From Bacteroidota bacterium (GTDB taxonomy: Bacteria; Bacteroidota; Bacteroidia; Bacteroidales; B18-G4), in the NCBI GenBank assembly GCA_030635045.1, contig DAOVZP010000076.1, positions 1-7,272 of the forward strand: a DNA stretch of 7,272 bases, given 5' to 3'. A program made the translations under genes and the position numbers. Below, piece after piece: positions 1 through 6,501 of this stretch (positions are counted from its first letter, which is position 1; each line of letters begins with the position of its first letter). The notes beneath the pieces were generated by a model. That model was given only the letters and a program-made list of their open reading frames with translations. It ran no database searches and had not been told where the DNA came from.

Positions 1-890
1 GCTGAAAAAGGGTATTCCCCGAATTTTTCAGAAAAGATATCCAGAGCAAGCGGCATATCTTCGACTCCTGCTTGTGAACCAACCAGATCCTGCTGGAAGA
101 CATAATAATCGAGCGGGTAATCTTCTCCATATATGCCGGCATAATCCTCACTGAATTTGACAAAATTCGAGATAGCTACCATAACATAATAAGTTACAAT
201 GGGATAACGGTGCCTCCACTGATATGTCTTTTCCGTAGTATTGTCTATAACATTTTCGAGTATCCCGTTTGACACAGCGATCACTTCTACGCCGTTTACC
301 TCAGTCACAGGGATCGTGGCGTCAACAAAAACTGAATCCGGTTTATCAGAGGGGCCATCTTTACATGGGTACCAGTAATGGGCAAGGTATGGTGTTGATA
401 AAGTAGCTATTATTGGCTCACTGCCATGGTGCGTTTCATACCTGAGCCCTTTATATCCACCGGCAAGAACAGGAACGCCATGATAGCTGATCACAAGTTC
501 CAGTGCATCGCCAGGGCCATATGCACCGTCCAGGTTTACCAATATAGAATCCCCGCTTTGCAGGAAGGAATCCACATCTCCACTAACATCATCTACGGTC
601 AGGGAACTGTTAAGGCTCAGCCATACATGATCCAGGCCATCAATAACAGGTTCAAAAATACAATTTACTACACCGGCTATATACTGGGAATCAATGGCTA
701 TTTCCAGATCGAGGTAATAGAATTTCACATCAATATTGGTATCAGGGATGTTCTCCTCGCTATAGCGGATAAATTCCTTGAAAGTCTTCCATTCGAGTTC
801 ATACAGGTCTTCAAGGGCCTGTTGCTTTTGTGCGTTGGCAATTATAGTGGCCAATAAAACAATGGCCACGGTATAGATGAGCTTTTTCAT
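1..890 (-). CDS. Secreted M1-family metallopeptidase, N-terminal part (C-terminus outside the window)
   Basis: The frame starts with ATG at 890-888 and is open to the left edge, giving 296 residues with no stop. Residues 1-20 form a Sec signal peptide: a KK start, a hydrophobic run IYTVAIVLLATII, and an ANA|Q cleavage site, so the protein is exported to the periplasm or beyond. The rest resembles the N-terminal beta-sandwich domain of gluzincin M1 aminopeptidases. It has a TPYLAHYWYPCKDGPSDK segment (WYPC at 173-176), matching the family's substrate-side 'xxWFPCxDxPxDK' motif. It also has a YPIVTYYVMVAISNF strand, and it ends in FGEYPF (290-295), which in M1 proteins precedes the GGMEH/GAMEN motif and the HExxH zinc site. 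Those catalytic motifs lie off the window, so activity cannot be judged. The start is 8 bases after the stop of the DUF58 gene, suggesting cotranscription. Other Bacteroidota members of this type often end in a type IX secretion tag, which cannot be checked here. The family call rests on motif recognition only. Confidence 0.85.
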   Translation of the reverse strand, partial: MKKLIYTVAIVLLATIIANAQKQQALEDLYELEWKTFKEFIRYSEENIPDTNIDVKFYYLDLEIAIDSQYIAGVVNCIFEPVIDGLDHVWLSLNSSLTVDDVSGDVDSFLQSGDSILVNLDGAYGPGDALELVISYHGVPVLAGGYKGLRYETHHGSEPIIATLSTPYLAHYWYPCKDGPSDKPDSVFVDATIPVTEVNGVEVIAVSNGILENVIDNTTEKTYQWRHRYPIVTYYVMVAISNFVKFSEDYAGIYGEDYPLDYYVFQQDLVGSQAGVEDMPLALDIFSEKFGEYPFS

Positions 891-898
891 AAATTGAA

Positions 899-1834
899 TT
901 AATATAGTTTTTTCCGCTTGATCAGGTATGGATGGAGGATCTGGCTGAAGCCGGCATTGATATCGGCGGCGACAAAATCAATCATATATTTTCCGCAACG
1001 CAGCTTGAGCTCATTAACAAATTCCCCGACACTTTCAACATATTGCTTCCTGAGTTCAAGCGGCGACAGTTTCATTTCCTCTCCGCTTTCCATATCGACG
1101 AATTTATATGGACGGTTATCATACTCGAAATCAATTTCCTTGGACTTATCCACCACGTGAAACAGTATAACTTCATGTTTATTATACCGCAGGTGCTGCA
1201 AAGCAGAAAACATCTCATCCAGCTTTCCCTGGCGTTCAAGCATATCACTGAATATCACCACCAACGAACGCTTATGGATCATATCCGCGATCTGATGTAT
1301 TGCCTCCGCCACACCTGTTGGTTTTCTGGTGCCGGGGGATATCGGTTTCAACAATTTCTCCATTTCCGAGAAGAGGTGCTTCATATGAACCATTGTTGAA
1401 CGGGCCCTGGTGTTCAGCTCGATCTTATCAGAAAAAAGACTTAAGCCCACGGCATCCCGCTGCCGCTGTAAAAGATTTATCAGCGCAGCAGCAGCATAGA
1501 TAGAAAAAGTGATCTTGTTGGGGTTGTCGATACTTATATCCGGTTTCACCGGGAAATACATGGAACTGGAATTGTCAATAATGATCTGGCAGCGCAGGTT
1601 GGTCTCTTCCTCATAGCGCTTCACATAAAGCTTGTCGGTGCGGCCATACAATTTCCAATCAATATGCTTTATTGACTCACCGCTGTTATATTGCCTGTGC
1701 TCGGCAAATTCGACTGAAAAACCATGGAAAGGGCTTTTGTGCAACCCTGTAATAAATCCCTCGACCACCTGCCTGGCAAGAAATTCGAGCGAACCAAACT
1801 GCTGCAACCTGTTATGATCTATCGAATATTCCAT
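899..1834 (-). CDS. DUF58 family protein with VWA-like MIDAS motif
   Basis: This 311-aa cytosolic protein has no signal peptide or membrane segment. Residues 36-77 carry the DUF58 signature: FHGFSVEFAEHRQYNSGE, then IDWKLYGR (58-65) and a YVKRYEEE segment. A von Willebrand A-like fold follows, with a MIDAS metal site readable as DNSSSM at 87-92, Thr173 in a PTGV loop and Asp197 in VVIFSDML. The assignment of Thr173 and Asp197 is my inference from their spacing. In most genomes such proteins sit next to a MoxR AAA+ ATPase and BatA/BatB membrane VWA proteins and are thought to help assemble or activate envelope or metal-containing complexes. No MoxR gene is present in this window. The left neighbour is an exported M1 peptidase 8 bases downstream; the right neighbour is trxA, from which it is separated by a terminator. 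ATG at 1834-1832 gives the expected N-terminus ahead of the FLARQVVEGFITGLHKSP segment. The exact function is unknown. Confidence 0.88.
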   Translation of the reverse strand: MEYSIDHNRLQQFGSLEFLARQVVEGFITGLHKSPFHGFSVEFAEHRQYNSGESIKHIDWKLYGRTDKLYVKRYEEETNLRCQIIIDNSSSMYFPVKPDISIDNPNKITFSIYAAAALINLLQRQRDAVGLSLFSDKIELNTRARSTMVHMKHLFSEMEKLLKPISPGTRKPTGVAEAIHQIADMIHKRSLVVIFSDMLERQGKLDEMFSALQHLRYNKHEVILFHVVDKSKEIDFEYDNRPYKFVDMESGEEMKLSPLELRKQYVESVGEFVNELKLRCGKYMIDFVAADINAGFSQILHPYLIKRKKLY

Positions 1835-1836
1835 TT

Positions 1837-1852
1837 CTATGATCTTTCATAG
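1837..1852 (-). other. Hairpin covering the ribosome-binding region of the DUF58 gene
   Basis: The minus-strand RNA reads CTATGA-AAGA-TCATAG: a perfect 6-bp stem with a 4-base loop. It lies only two bases before the DUF58 start codon, so it occupies the place where a ribosome-binding site would sit. It may dampen translation initiation, or it may simply be chance in an AT-rich stretch, since a 6-bp stem is short. The structure is directly visible; the regulatory role is inference. Confidence 0.4.
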
Positions 1853-1857
1853 TATGC

Positions 1858-1883
1858 AAAAAGACGCACAATACTGCACGTCT
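1858..1883 (-). terminator. Rho-independent terminator downstream of trxA
   Basis: In minus-strand RNA, AGACGTGCA pairs with TGTGCGTCT around a GTAT loop. The 9-bp stem has five Watson-Crick pairs at its base, two internal G-U wobbles, then C-G and A-U. A run of U residues follows the stem directly. It begins about 30 bases after the trxA stop codon. The two wobble pairs become A/C mismatches on the opposite strand, and the T-run follows only on the minus strand, so the element is oriented to stop trxA transcription. It separates trxA from the DUF58-M1 pair. Confidence 0.7.
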
Positions 1884-1913
1884 CTTCACAGGATTGAAAT
1901 TCAGGTCAGTATT

Positions 1914-2231
1914 TTAAAGAAGCTTCAGAAGTTTACCTTCAAGCACTTTTTTCGGAACCGCACCTACCTGTTTATCCACCTGCTCACCACCTTTAAAGAA
2001 AAGTATTGTGGGGATATTCCTGATCCCAAATTTCTTGGTAATGTCTGCATTTTGGTCAACATTAAGTTTTCCAACCACTGCTTTGTCTCCGTATTCTTCG
2101 CCGAGTTGGTGTACGATAGGTCCCACCATACGGCAAGGGCCGCACCACTCTGCCCAAAAGTCAACAATTACAGGTTTATCTGACTGGAGTACGAGCTCCT
2201 CAAAATTAGCATCGGTAAATTCTAAAGCCAT
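1914..2231 (-). CDS. trxA: Thioredoxin
   Basis: This 105-aa cytosolic thioredoxin, of normal family length, reduces protein disulfides using electrons from thioredoxin reductase and supports ribonucleotide reductase and other reductases. All key features are present: the buried acid Asp24 in VIVDFWA, the redox-active WCGPC at 29-33 (Cys30 and Cys33), the cis-proline Pro74 in NIPT, and the GG turn (81-82) followed by Gly90 near the C-terminus. It has no signal peptide or lipobox, so it is not one of the exported TlpA/ResA-like proteins common in Bacteroidota. The start at 2231 gives the canonical N-terminus MALEFTDANFEELV. The gene sits between dnaE (93-base spacer) and the DUF58 gene, with its own -7-like box upstream and an intrinsic terminator behind. 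It therefore may be a single-gene transcription unit, perhaps with read-through from dnaE. No Shine-Dalgarno is visible; the leader is A-rich, as is usual in this phylum. Confidence 0.97.
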   Translation of the reverse strand: MALEFTDANFEELVLQSDKPVIVDFWAEWCGPCRMVGPIVHQLGEEYGDKAVVGKLNVDQNADITKKFGIRNIPTILFFKGGEQVDKQVGAVPKKVLEGKLLKLL

Positions 2232-2267
2232 TTTTCTAATTTATTAAGGTTAACAATATTGAAACTA

Positions 2268-2275
2268 CAAAAGTA
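2268..2275 (-). promoter_or_regulatory. Candidate Bacteroidota -7 promoter element for trxA
   Basis: The minus strand reads TACTTTTG, an exact match to the Bacteroidota -7 consensus TAnnTTTG, ending 36 bases before the trxA start codon. A TTTG occurs upstream, but about 24 bases away, longer than the usual -33 spacing, so only the -7 element is supported. Confidence 0.5.
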
Positions 2276-2324
2276 AGGTTTTATTTCTTTGCCGGTCTTC
2301 AAATAATACATTAACAAGCCCGGA

Positions 2325-5300
2325 TCAATTAAGTTTGTACCCGATCTCAGGAAGTTTCTTCAGTTCCATGATAAAATATGCCGGATCTACGGCATTGTTG
2401 CGCGGTTGCAGGTGAAGGTATGCTTTGTTTACCGTATCCTCTATCCTGATCTTTACAAGGCAATTCCCTGACTTTGCCTTGATCATTTTTTTAAGGCTGC
2501 CGATCAATTCTTCACTGACCTCGTCAGCATTCAATGTCAGGGTAATGCTCTTTGTCAGCTTCTCAAGAGCATCAGCCATCAGGCTGATACTGATAACTTT
2601 CACCTCCAACTGCTCCTGATCTCCCCTTCTGACCTGAACCCGCACCTTTACAAGCACGTTGAAGCCCTCTACAAGAAAATGCTTCATTTTAAGGTAATCT
2701 TCCGAGAACAGGAAAAACTTTTTAGTGTCGTTAAAGTCTTCCAGTATGAAAGAACCATATGGCTTACCCATTTTCGTCATCCGTTCCTGTGCACCTGTTA
2801 TCATACCGGCTATGGTGACCACCTTGTTAAAATATCTTTTGGGTTCAGCAAAGAGTTCAGTCAGGTTGGTATCACAGAAGTTATCGATCTCCAGTGCAAA
2901 GTCATCCAGAGGGTGCCCCGAAATATAAAAGCCCGTCACTTCCTTTTCCTTTCGCAGTTGTTCGATCTTTGTATAGTGGTTACAGTCCGGCATGATCGGA
3001 TCCTGCGCCTCAACCGTGCTATCTTCTCCAAACAGTGACTGCTGGGCTGAGTTTTTCTTATCCTGGTAACTGCCACCGTGACGGATCACCTTTTCGAGGA
3101 AGATCGTATCATCGGTATGCTGCCTGTAAAAGTACTGTGCCCTGTGCGTACCTTCGAAGTTGTCGAAAGCCCCGGCCATGGCCAATGCTTCAAAGCATGT
3201 CTTGTTCACTGCTTTCAGGTTTACCCTTTTGGCCATATCAAATATGCTTGTAAAGGGGCCGTTTTCCTTTTTCTCGGCGAGGATAGCATTTACCGCGGCT
3301 TCGCCGACACCCTTGATGGCACCAAGGCCAAAACGCACCATGCCATTCTTTGTCACCGTGAAGTTAAAAGCACTTTCATTGACATCAGGGCCCAACACAT
3401 CAATATTCTGCCGTTTGCTTTCCTCAATGAAAAAGGTGATCTTTTTAATATCATTCAGGTTATGAGTGAGCACGGCAGCCATATATTCAGCAGGGTAATG
3501 TGCTTTGAGGTATGCAGTCTGGTAGGCGATGAGTGAATATGCTGCCGAGTGGGAACGGTTAAACCCGTATTCGGCGAAACGCTCCATGATGCCAAAGATC
3601 TCTTCGGCTTTCTCTTTTTCAATGTTTTTCTTGAGAGCACCATCAACAAATTCGATCTTCTGCTCCCGCATGATCTCGATCTTCTTTTTCCCCATAGCAC
3701 GGCGAAGAAGGTCGGCTTTTCCGAGGGAGAAACCGGCCATGACCTGGGCAGCCTGCATGATCTGCTCCTGGTACACCATAATACCAAAGGTGGGTTTAAG
3801 TAGCTCCTCCAGCATGGGATGCGGATAAATAACTTTTTCCTTTCCATGCTTGCGCTTGATATAAATCTCGATGAACTGCATCGGCCCGGGGCGGTACAGT
3901 GCATTCATGGCGATAAGATCCTCGATATTGGTTGGTTTCAGCTCCTTCAGGTGCGAACGCATCCCCTCTGATTCAAACTGGAATGTGCCTATGGTCTCAC
4001 CCCTCTGATAAAGCTGGAAAGTCTGTTCATCATCCAGGGGGATCTCCTCGATATCGATCTCGACATCTTCGCTCATCTTGATATTTTCTATGGCATCCTT
4101 GATGATCGAAAGGGTCTTCAGTCCCAGGAGGTCCATCTTCAGCATCCCAACGCTTTCCACCAGTTTCCCCTCATATTGTGTCACCATGAGTTCTGAATCT
4201 TTGGCAGTGCTGAGAGGGAGGTGTTCGATCAGATTGTTCGGGCCGATGATCACACCGCAGGCGTGGGTACCGGTGTGCCTGGCGGAGCCTTCAAGGGTTT
4301 CTGCAAAGATGAGGGTCTTTTTCTCCAGCTCTTTTCCTTTTTTCTTGATGTTTCCCAGCTCCGGAACCTCTCTATATGCCTCGCTGAGTAAAATGCCCGC
4401 CCGATCAGGAACCATCTTTGCCAACCTGTCGGCATCAGGCAGGGGTAGTTTGAGAACCCGGGCAACATCGCGTATGGCACTTCTTGCTGCCATGGTTCCA
4501 AAGGTTACGATCTGTGCAACCTTTTCCCTGCCATATTTTTGTACGACATAGTTGAGCACACTTTCCCTGCCTTCGTCATCAAAGTCAACATCAATATCCG
4601 GCATTGTTACCCTTTCAGGATTCAGGAAACGCTCAAAAAGAAGGTTGTATTTTATAGGGTCAATATTGGTGATCCCGGTACAAAAAGCAACAGCCGAGCC
4701 TGCAGCAGAGCCTCTTCCGGGCCCTACGAACACCTTCATCCTGCGTGCTTCGGCAATGAAGTCCTGTACAATGAGAAAGTAACCGGGAAATCCCATTTCC
4801 CTGATCACGGAAAGTTCAAAGTCGAGCCGTTCGCTGACCTCCCTGCTGATCTCCGGATACAATTTTTCCGCTCCTTCATAGGTCAGGTGCCTGAGATAAT
4901 CATCTTCGGAATCAAATCCTTCAGGTAAGGGGAAATGCGGCAGGACGATCTCCCTGGTGGTGATCTCATAATCCTCAACCTTATTAACAATTTCCTGAGT
5001 ATTGGCAATTGCCTCAGGGTATTGTGCAAACAGATCTGCCATTTCCTGAGGTGTTTTCAGAAATTCCTGCCCTGTGTAATGCATGCCGGATGTATCGTCG
5101 AGGTCTCTTCCTGTATTAAGACAAATAAGGATACGGTGGGCATCGTAATCGTCGGCGTTGATAAAATGCACATCATTGGTGGCGATCACTTTAACATTAT
5201 ATTTAGCTGCCAGCTTTATCAGGACCTCATTCACCTGCTTTTGTTCCGGATGTCCATGGTCTTGCAGTTCCAGGTAAAAATCTTCCCCAAAGATCTCAAG

Positions 5301-5786
5301 GTATTCCAACAGCACCGCTTCTGCCTTTTCCTGCCCATGCATCCGGATAACAGTTGGGATCTCACCACCAAGGCATGCCGAAGACGCCATCAGTCCCTCG
5401 CTATACTCACGAAGCAATTCTTTATCAATACGCGGTGTATAATAAAAGCCTTCCAGATATCCTATAGAGCTAAGCTTCGAAAGGTTATGATAGCCCTTAC
5501 TGTTCTTCGCAAGAAGGATGAGGTGATGCCCGCTCCGGTCAACTTTTTCTGACTTCTTTTTTCTTCCTTCGGCAGCGACATAAACCTCACATCCAATGAT
5601 AGGCTTGATCCCTTTTTTTTTCGCAGCCTGTATAAATAATGGAACCCCGAACATATTTCCGTGATCGGTGATGGCCAGGGCCTTCATCCCATTGATCTCA
5701 GCCTTTTCAAAAAGTGCATCGATCTTGCTTGCCCCATCAAGGATGGAAAACTGGGTATGTACATGAAGGTGCGTAAAATCAGGCAT
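2325..5786 (-). CDS. dnaE: DNA polymerase III subunit alpha (replicative polymerase)
   Basis: This 1153-aa protein matches the length of full DnaE (E. coli about 1160) and is the catalytic subunit of the replisome, working with the sliding clamp and clamp loader. Domains in order: an N-terminal PHP domain (about 1-280) with HLHVH at 6-10, TDHG at 40-43, GCEVYV from 65 and TNDVH at 203-207; a polymerase core with GPGRGS at 355-360, the catalytic PDIDVDF at 396-402 (Asp399 and Asp401) and the third acid Asp552 in KMDLLGL; fingers with FNRSHSAAYSLIAYQTAYLKAHYP around 745-770; a helix-hairpin-helix with KGVG at 825-828; a clamp-binding pentapeptide QQSLF at 915-919; and an OB-fold around 985-1015 (VVTIAGMITGAQER...GSFILEDF). 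There is no N-terminal exonuclease insertion, so it is DnaE, not PolC. The PHP domain keeps the full set of metal-ligand residues. A run of nine A residues encodes Lys56-58. The start at 5786 fits the conserved MPDFTHLHVHT opening. The TGA stop leaves 93 bases to trxA, with no clear terminator between. Confidence 0.98.
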   Translation of the reverse strand: MPDFTHLHVHTQFSILDGASKIDALFEKAEINGMKALAITDHGNMFGVPLFIQAAKKKGIKPIIGCEVYVAAEGRKKKSEKVDRSGHHLILLAKNSKGYHNLSKLSSIGYLEGFYYTPRIDKELLREYSEGLMASSACLGGEIPTVIRMHGQEKAEAVLLEYLEIFGEDFYLELQDHGHPEQKQVNEVLIKLAAKYNVKVIATNDVHFINADDYDAHRILICLNTGRDLDDTSGMHYTGQEFLKTPQEMADLFAQYPEAIANTQEIVNKVEDYEITTREIVLPHFPLPEGFDSEDDYLRHLTYEGAEKLYPEISREVSERLDFELSVIREMGFPGYFLIVQDFIAEARRMKVFVGPGRGSAAGSAVAFCTGITNIDPIKYNLLFERFLNPERVTMPDIDVDFDDEGRESVLNYVVQKYGREKVAQIVTFGTMAARSAIRDVARVLKLPLPDADRLAKMVPDRAGILLSEAYREVPELGNIKKKGKELEKKTLIFAETLEGSARHTGTHACGVIIGPNNLIEHLPLSTAKDSELMVTQYEGKLVESVGMLKMDLLGLKTLSIIKDAIENIKMSEDVEIDIEEIPLDDEQTFQLYQRGETIGTFQFESEGMRSHLKELKPTNIEDLIAMNALYRPGPMQFIEIYIKRKHGKEKVIYPHPMLEELLKPTFGIMVYQEQIMQAAQVMAGFSLGKADLLRRAMGKKKIEIMREQKIEFVDGALKKNIEKEKAEEIFGIMERFAEYGFNRSHSAAYSLIAYQTAYLKAHYPAEYMAAVLTHNLNDIKKITFFIEESKRQNIDVLGPDVNESAFNFTVTKNGMVRFGLGAIKGVGEAAVNAILAEKKENGPFTSIFDMAKRVNLKAVNKTCFEALAMAGAFDNFEGTHRAQYFYRQHTDDTIFLEKVIRHGGSYQDKKNSAQQSLFGEDSTVEAQDPIMPDCNHYTKIEQLRKEKEVTGFYISGHPLDDFALEIDNFCDTNLTELFAEPKRYFNKVVTIAGMITGAQERMTKMGKPYGSFILEDFNDTKKFFLFSEDYLKMKHFLVEGFNVLVKVRVQVRRGDQEQLEVKVISISLMADALEKLTKSITLTLNADEVSEELIGSLKKMIKAKSGNCLVKIRIEDTVNKAYLHLQPRNNAVDPAYFIMELKKLPEIGYKLN

Positions 5787-5823
5787 ATCCGGAAAGGATC
5801 AAAAATTCTCAAAATTTATCACA

Positions 5824-5831
5824 CAAAATTA
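5824..5831 (-). promoter_or_regulatory. Candidate Bacteroidota -7 promoter element for dnaE
   Basis: The minus strand reads TAATTTTG, a full match to TAnnTTTG, ending 37 bases before the dnaE ATG, about the same distance as the trxA box. No clear TTTG sits at the -33 position. A second, imperfect copy (AAATTTTG) lies closer to the gene. The box is within the 261-base divergent intergenic region (5787-6047), which otherwise shows only AT-rich sequence. Confidence 0.45.
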
Positions 5832-6026
5832 GCTAAAAAGCAAGTGCATTTATTGATTGTTAATAAAAAATAATTATTGCTGATCCCATTCAGCCATATG
5901 TGTATAATCCTGATTTTATGGCCTTTACAAATTTCGTTTGACTATAAGTACTTGATGTATCGGCATATACAGCAAGCACTTTTTGAATGAAGATCGAACA
6001 GGTGGACGGCATTTCCCAAAGATCAA

Positions 6027-6034
6027 TATCTTTG
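6027..6034 (+). promoter_or_regulatory. Candidate -7 promoter element for the 118-aa gene
   Basis: TATCTTTG, followed by CA, is a full match to TAnnTTTG and the commonest form of this element in Bacteroidota. It ends just 13 bases before the ATG at 6048, so the transcript would have only a very short leader. No TTTG is found at the expected -33 distance. Confidence 0.5.
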
Positions 6035-6047
6035 CAAAAAATCAATC

Positions 6048-6404
6048 ATGGAATTATCAAGAGAAAACAAACTGGAAGCCATTGCCGACCTCAACCGTGT
6101 TTTTGCAGAGCATCTGGAAATAGCCGACATCCCTCCTGATGAAAGCCGGGAAGAGATACTGAAAAGAATACAGCGGGCTGATGATGAATATTTCAGCATT
6201 CTGGCATCATTCAATAATGCCTGGTTAGCCTGGGATTACATCAGAACTGATAAGGAGTTGAAGATTAAGGTGGAAGATGTCTGGAAGATGGAAATGGACA
6301 GGCACAAGGCGATCTTTGAGGAAGCCAAAACCGAGGTGCTCAAGCTTGCCTCCGCCAATAAGGTTGATCTGGAACCACTGATGCTCAGAATCAACTGGCT
6401 GTAA
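6048..6404 (+). CDS. Uncharacterised small helical protein, 118 aa
   Basis: I do not recognise a family. The product is acidic-to-neutral and rich in Glu, Lys, Ala and Leu, and looks almost entirely alpha-helical: residues 1-24, a short turn at IADIPPDES (25-33), then long amphipathic stretches with a tryptophan-bearing [14 protein letters not shown] segment in the middle and [24 protein letters not shown] towards the end. It has no signal peptide, membrane segment, cysteine motif or nucleotide-binding loop, so it is probably a soluble cytosolic protein. The coding case is good: a typical TATCTTTGCA promoter box is directly upstream, the base and codon use is like that of its neighbours, and the frame is full length with a TAA stop. 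The next in-frame Met codons lie late in the protein, so the ATG at 6048 is the only sensible start. It precedes rpsP on the same strand by 97 bases, but a separate promoter candidate before rpsP argues against a tight operon. Confidence 0.8.
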   Translation: MELSRENKLEAIADLNRVFAEHLEIADIPPDESREEILKRIQRADDEYFSILASFNNAWLAWDYIRTDKELKIKVEDVWKMEMDRHKAIFEEAKTEVLKLASANKVDLEPLMLRINWL

Positions 6405-6435
6405 AATATTGCATTCATTTCTTTTTTATTCCAAA

Positions 6436-6451
6436 AAATATCCGGATATTT
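6436..6451. repeat. Perfect 16-bp palindrome before rpsP
   Basis: AAATATCCGGATATTT is identical to its own reverse complement, with 8-bp arms and no spacer, centred between 6443 and 6444. With no loop it makes a poor RNA hairpin and looks more like a binding site for a dimeric DNA-binding protein. It lies 51 bases before the rpsP ATG and overlaps the presumed -7 region. The symmetry is certain; a role as operator is inference. Confidence 0.5.
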
Positions 6452-6452
6452 G
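6445..6452 (+). promoter_or_regulatory. Weak candidate -7 element for rpsP
   Basis: GATATTTG matches TAnnTTTG at all positions but the first and is followed by CA, as in many Bacteroidota promoters. Transcription would begin near 6458, giving a leader of roughly 45 bases. It shares bases with the 16-bp palindrome, so a protein bound there could block this promoter. Confidence 0.35.
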
Positions 6453-6501
6453 CACCCCCAAAAATGGGAATTATTCATTAAATAATTATAATCAATTTAT
6501 T

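Noticed and set aside
426..857. 143-aa plus-strand open frame
   Set aside because: It lies wholly antisense to the M1 peptidase N-terminal region, whose signal peptide and family motifs are clear. The antisense product has no recognisable features.
932..1399. 155-aa plus-strand open frame and overlapping smaller frames
   Set aside because: Antisense to the DUF58 gene, which has its full signature and MIDAS motif on the other strand.
1812..1850. 12-codon minus-strand upstream ORF overlapping the DUF58 start in another frame
   Set aside because: It starts inside the hairpin at 1837-1852 and could act as a leader peptide, but it is very short, lacks a ribosome-binding site, and nothing else supports translation.
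2232..2324. Possible terminator between dnaE and trxA
   Set aside because: Two CCGG-containing stretches could pair weakly, but the loop would be long and no T-run follows, so no terminator is supported.
3455..3904. 149-aa minus-strand frame and several plus-strand frames inside dnaE
   Set aside because: Shadows of the dnaE reading frame, which is intact from PHP to OB-fold. Their products are rich in Arg, Ser and Cys and have no family motifs.
4935..5552. 205-aa plus-strand frame
   Set aside because: Antisense to the conserved PHP domain of dnaE, with no domain and no promoter or start context.
5787..6047. Possible replication origin or DnaA-box cluster in the AT-rich region beside dnaE
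   Set aside because: I found no clear TTATCCACA-type boxes or repeated motif. The AT-richness fits a divergent promoter region.
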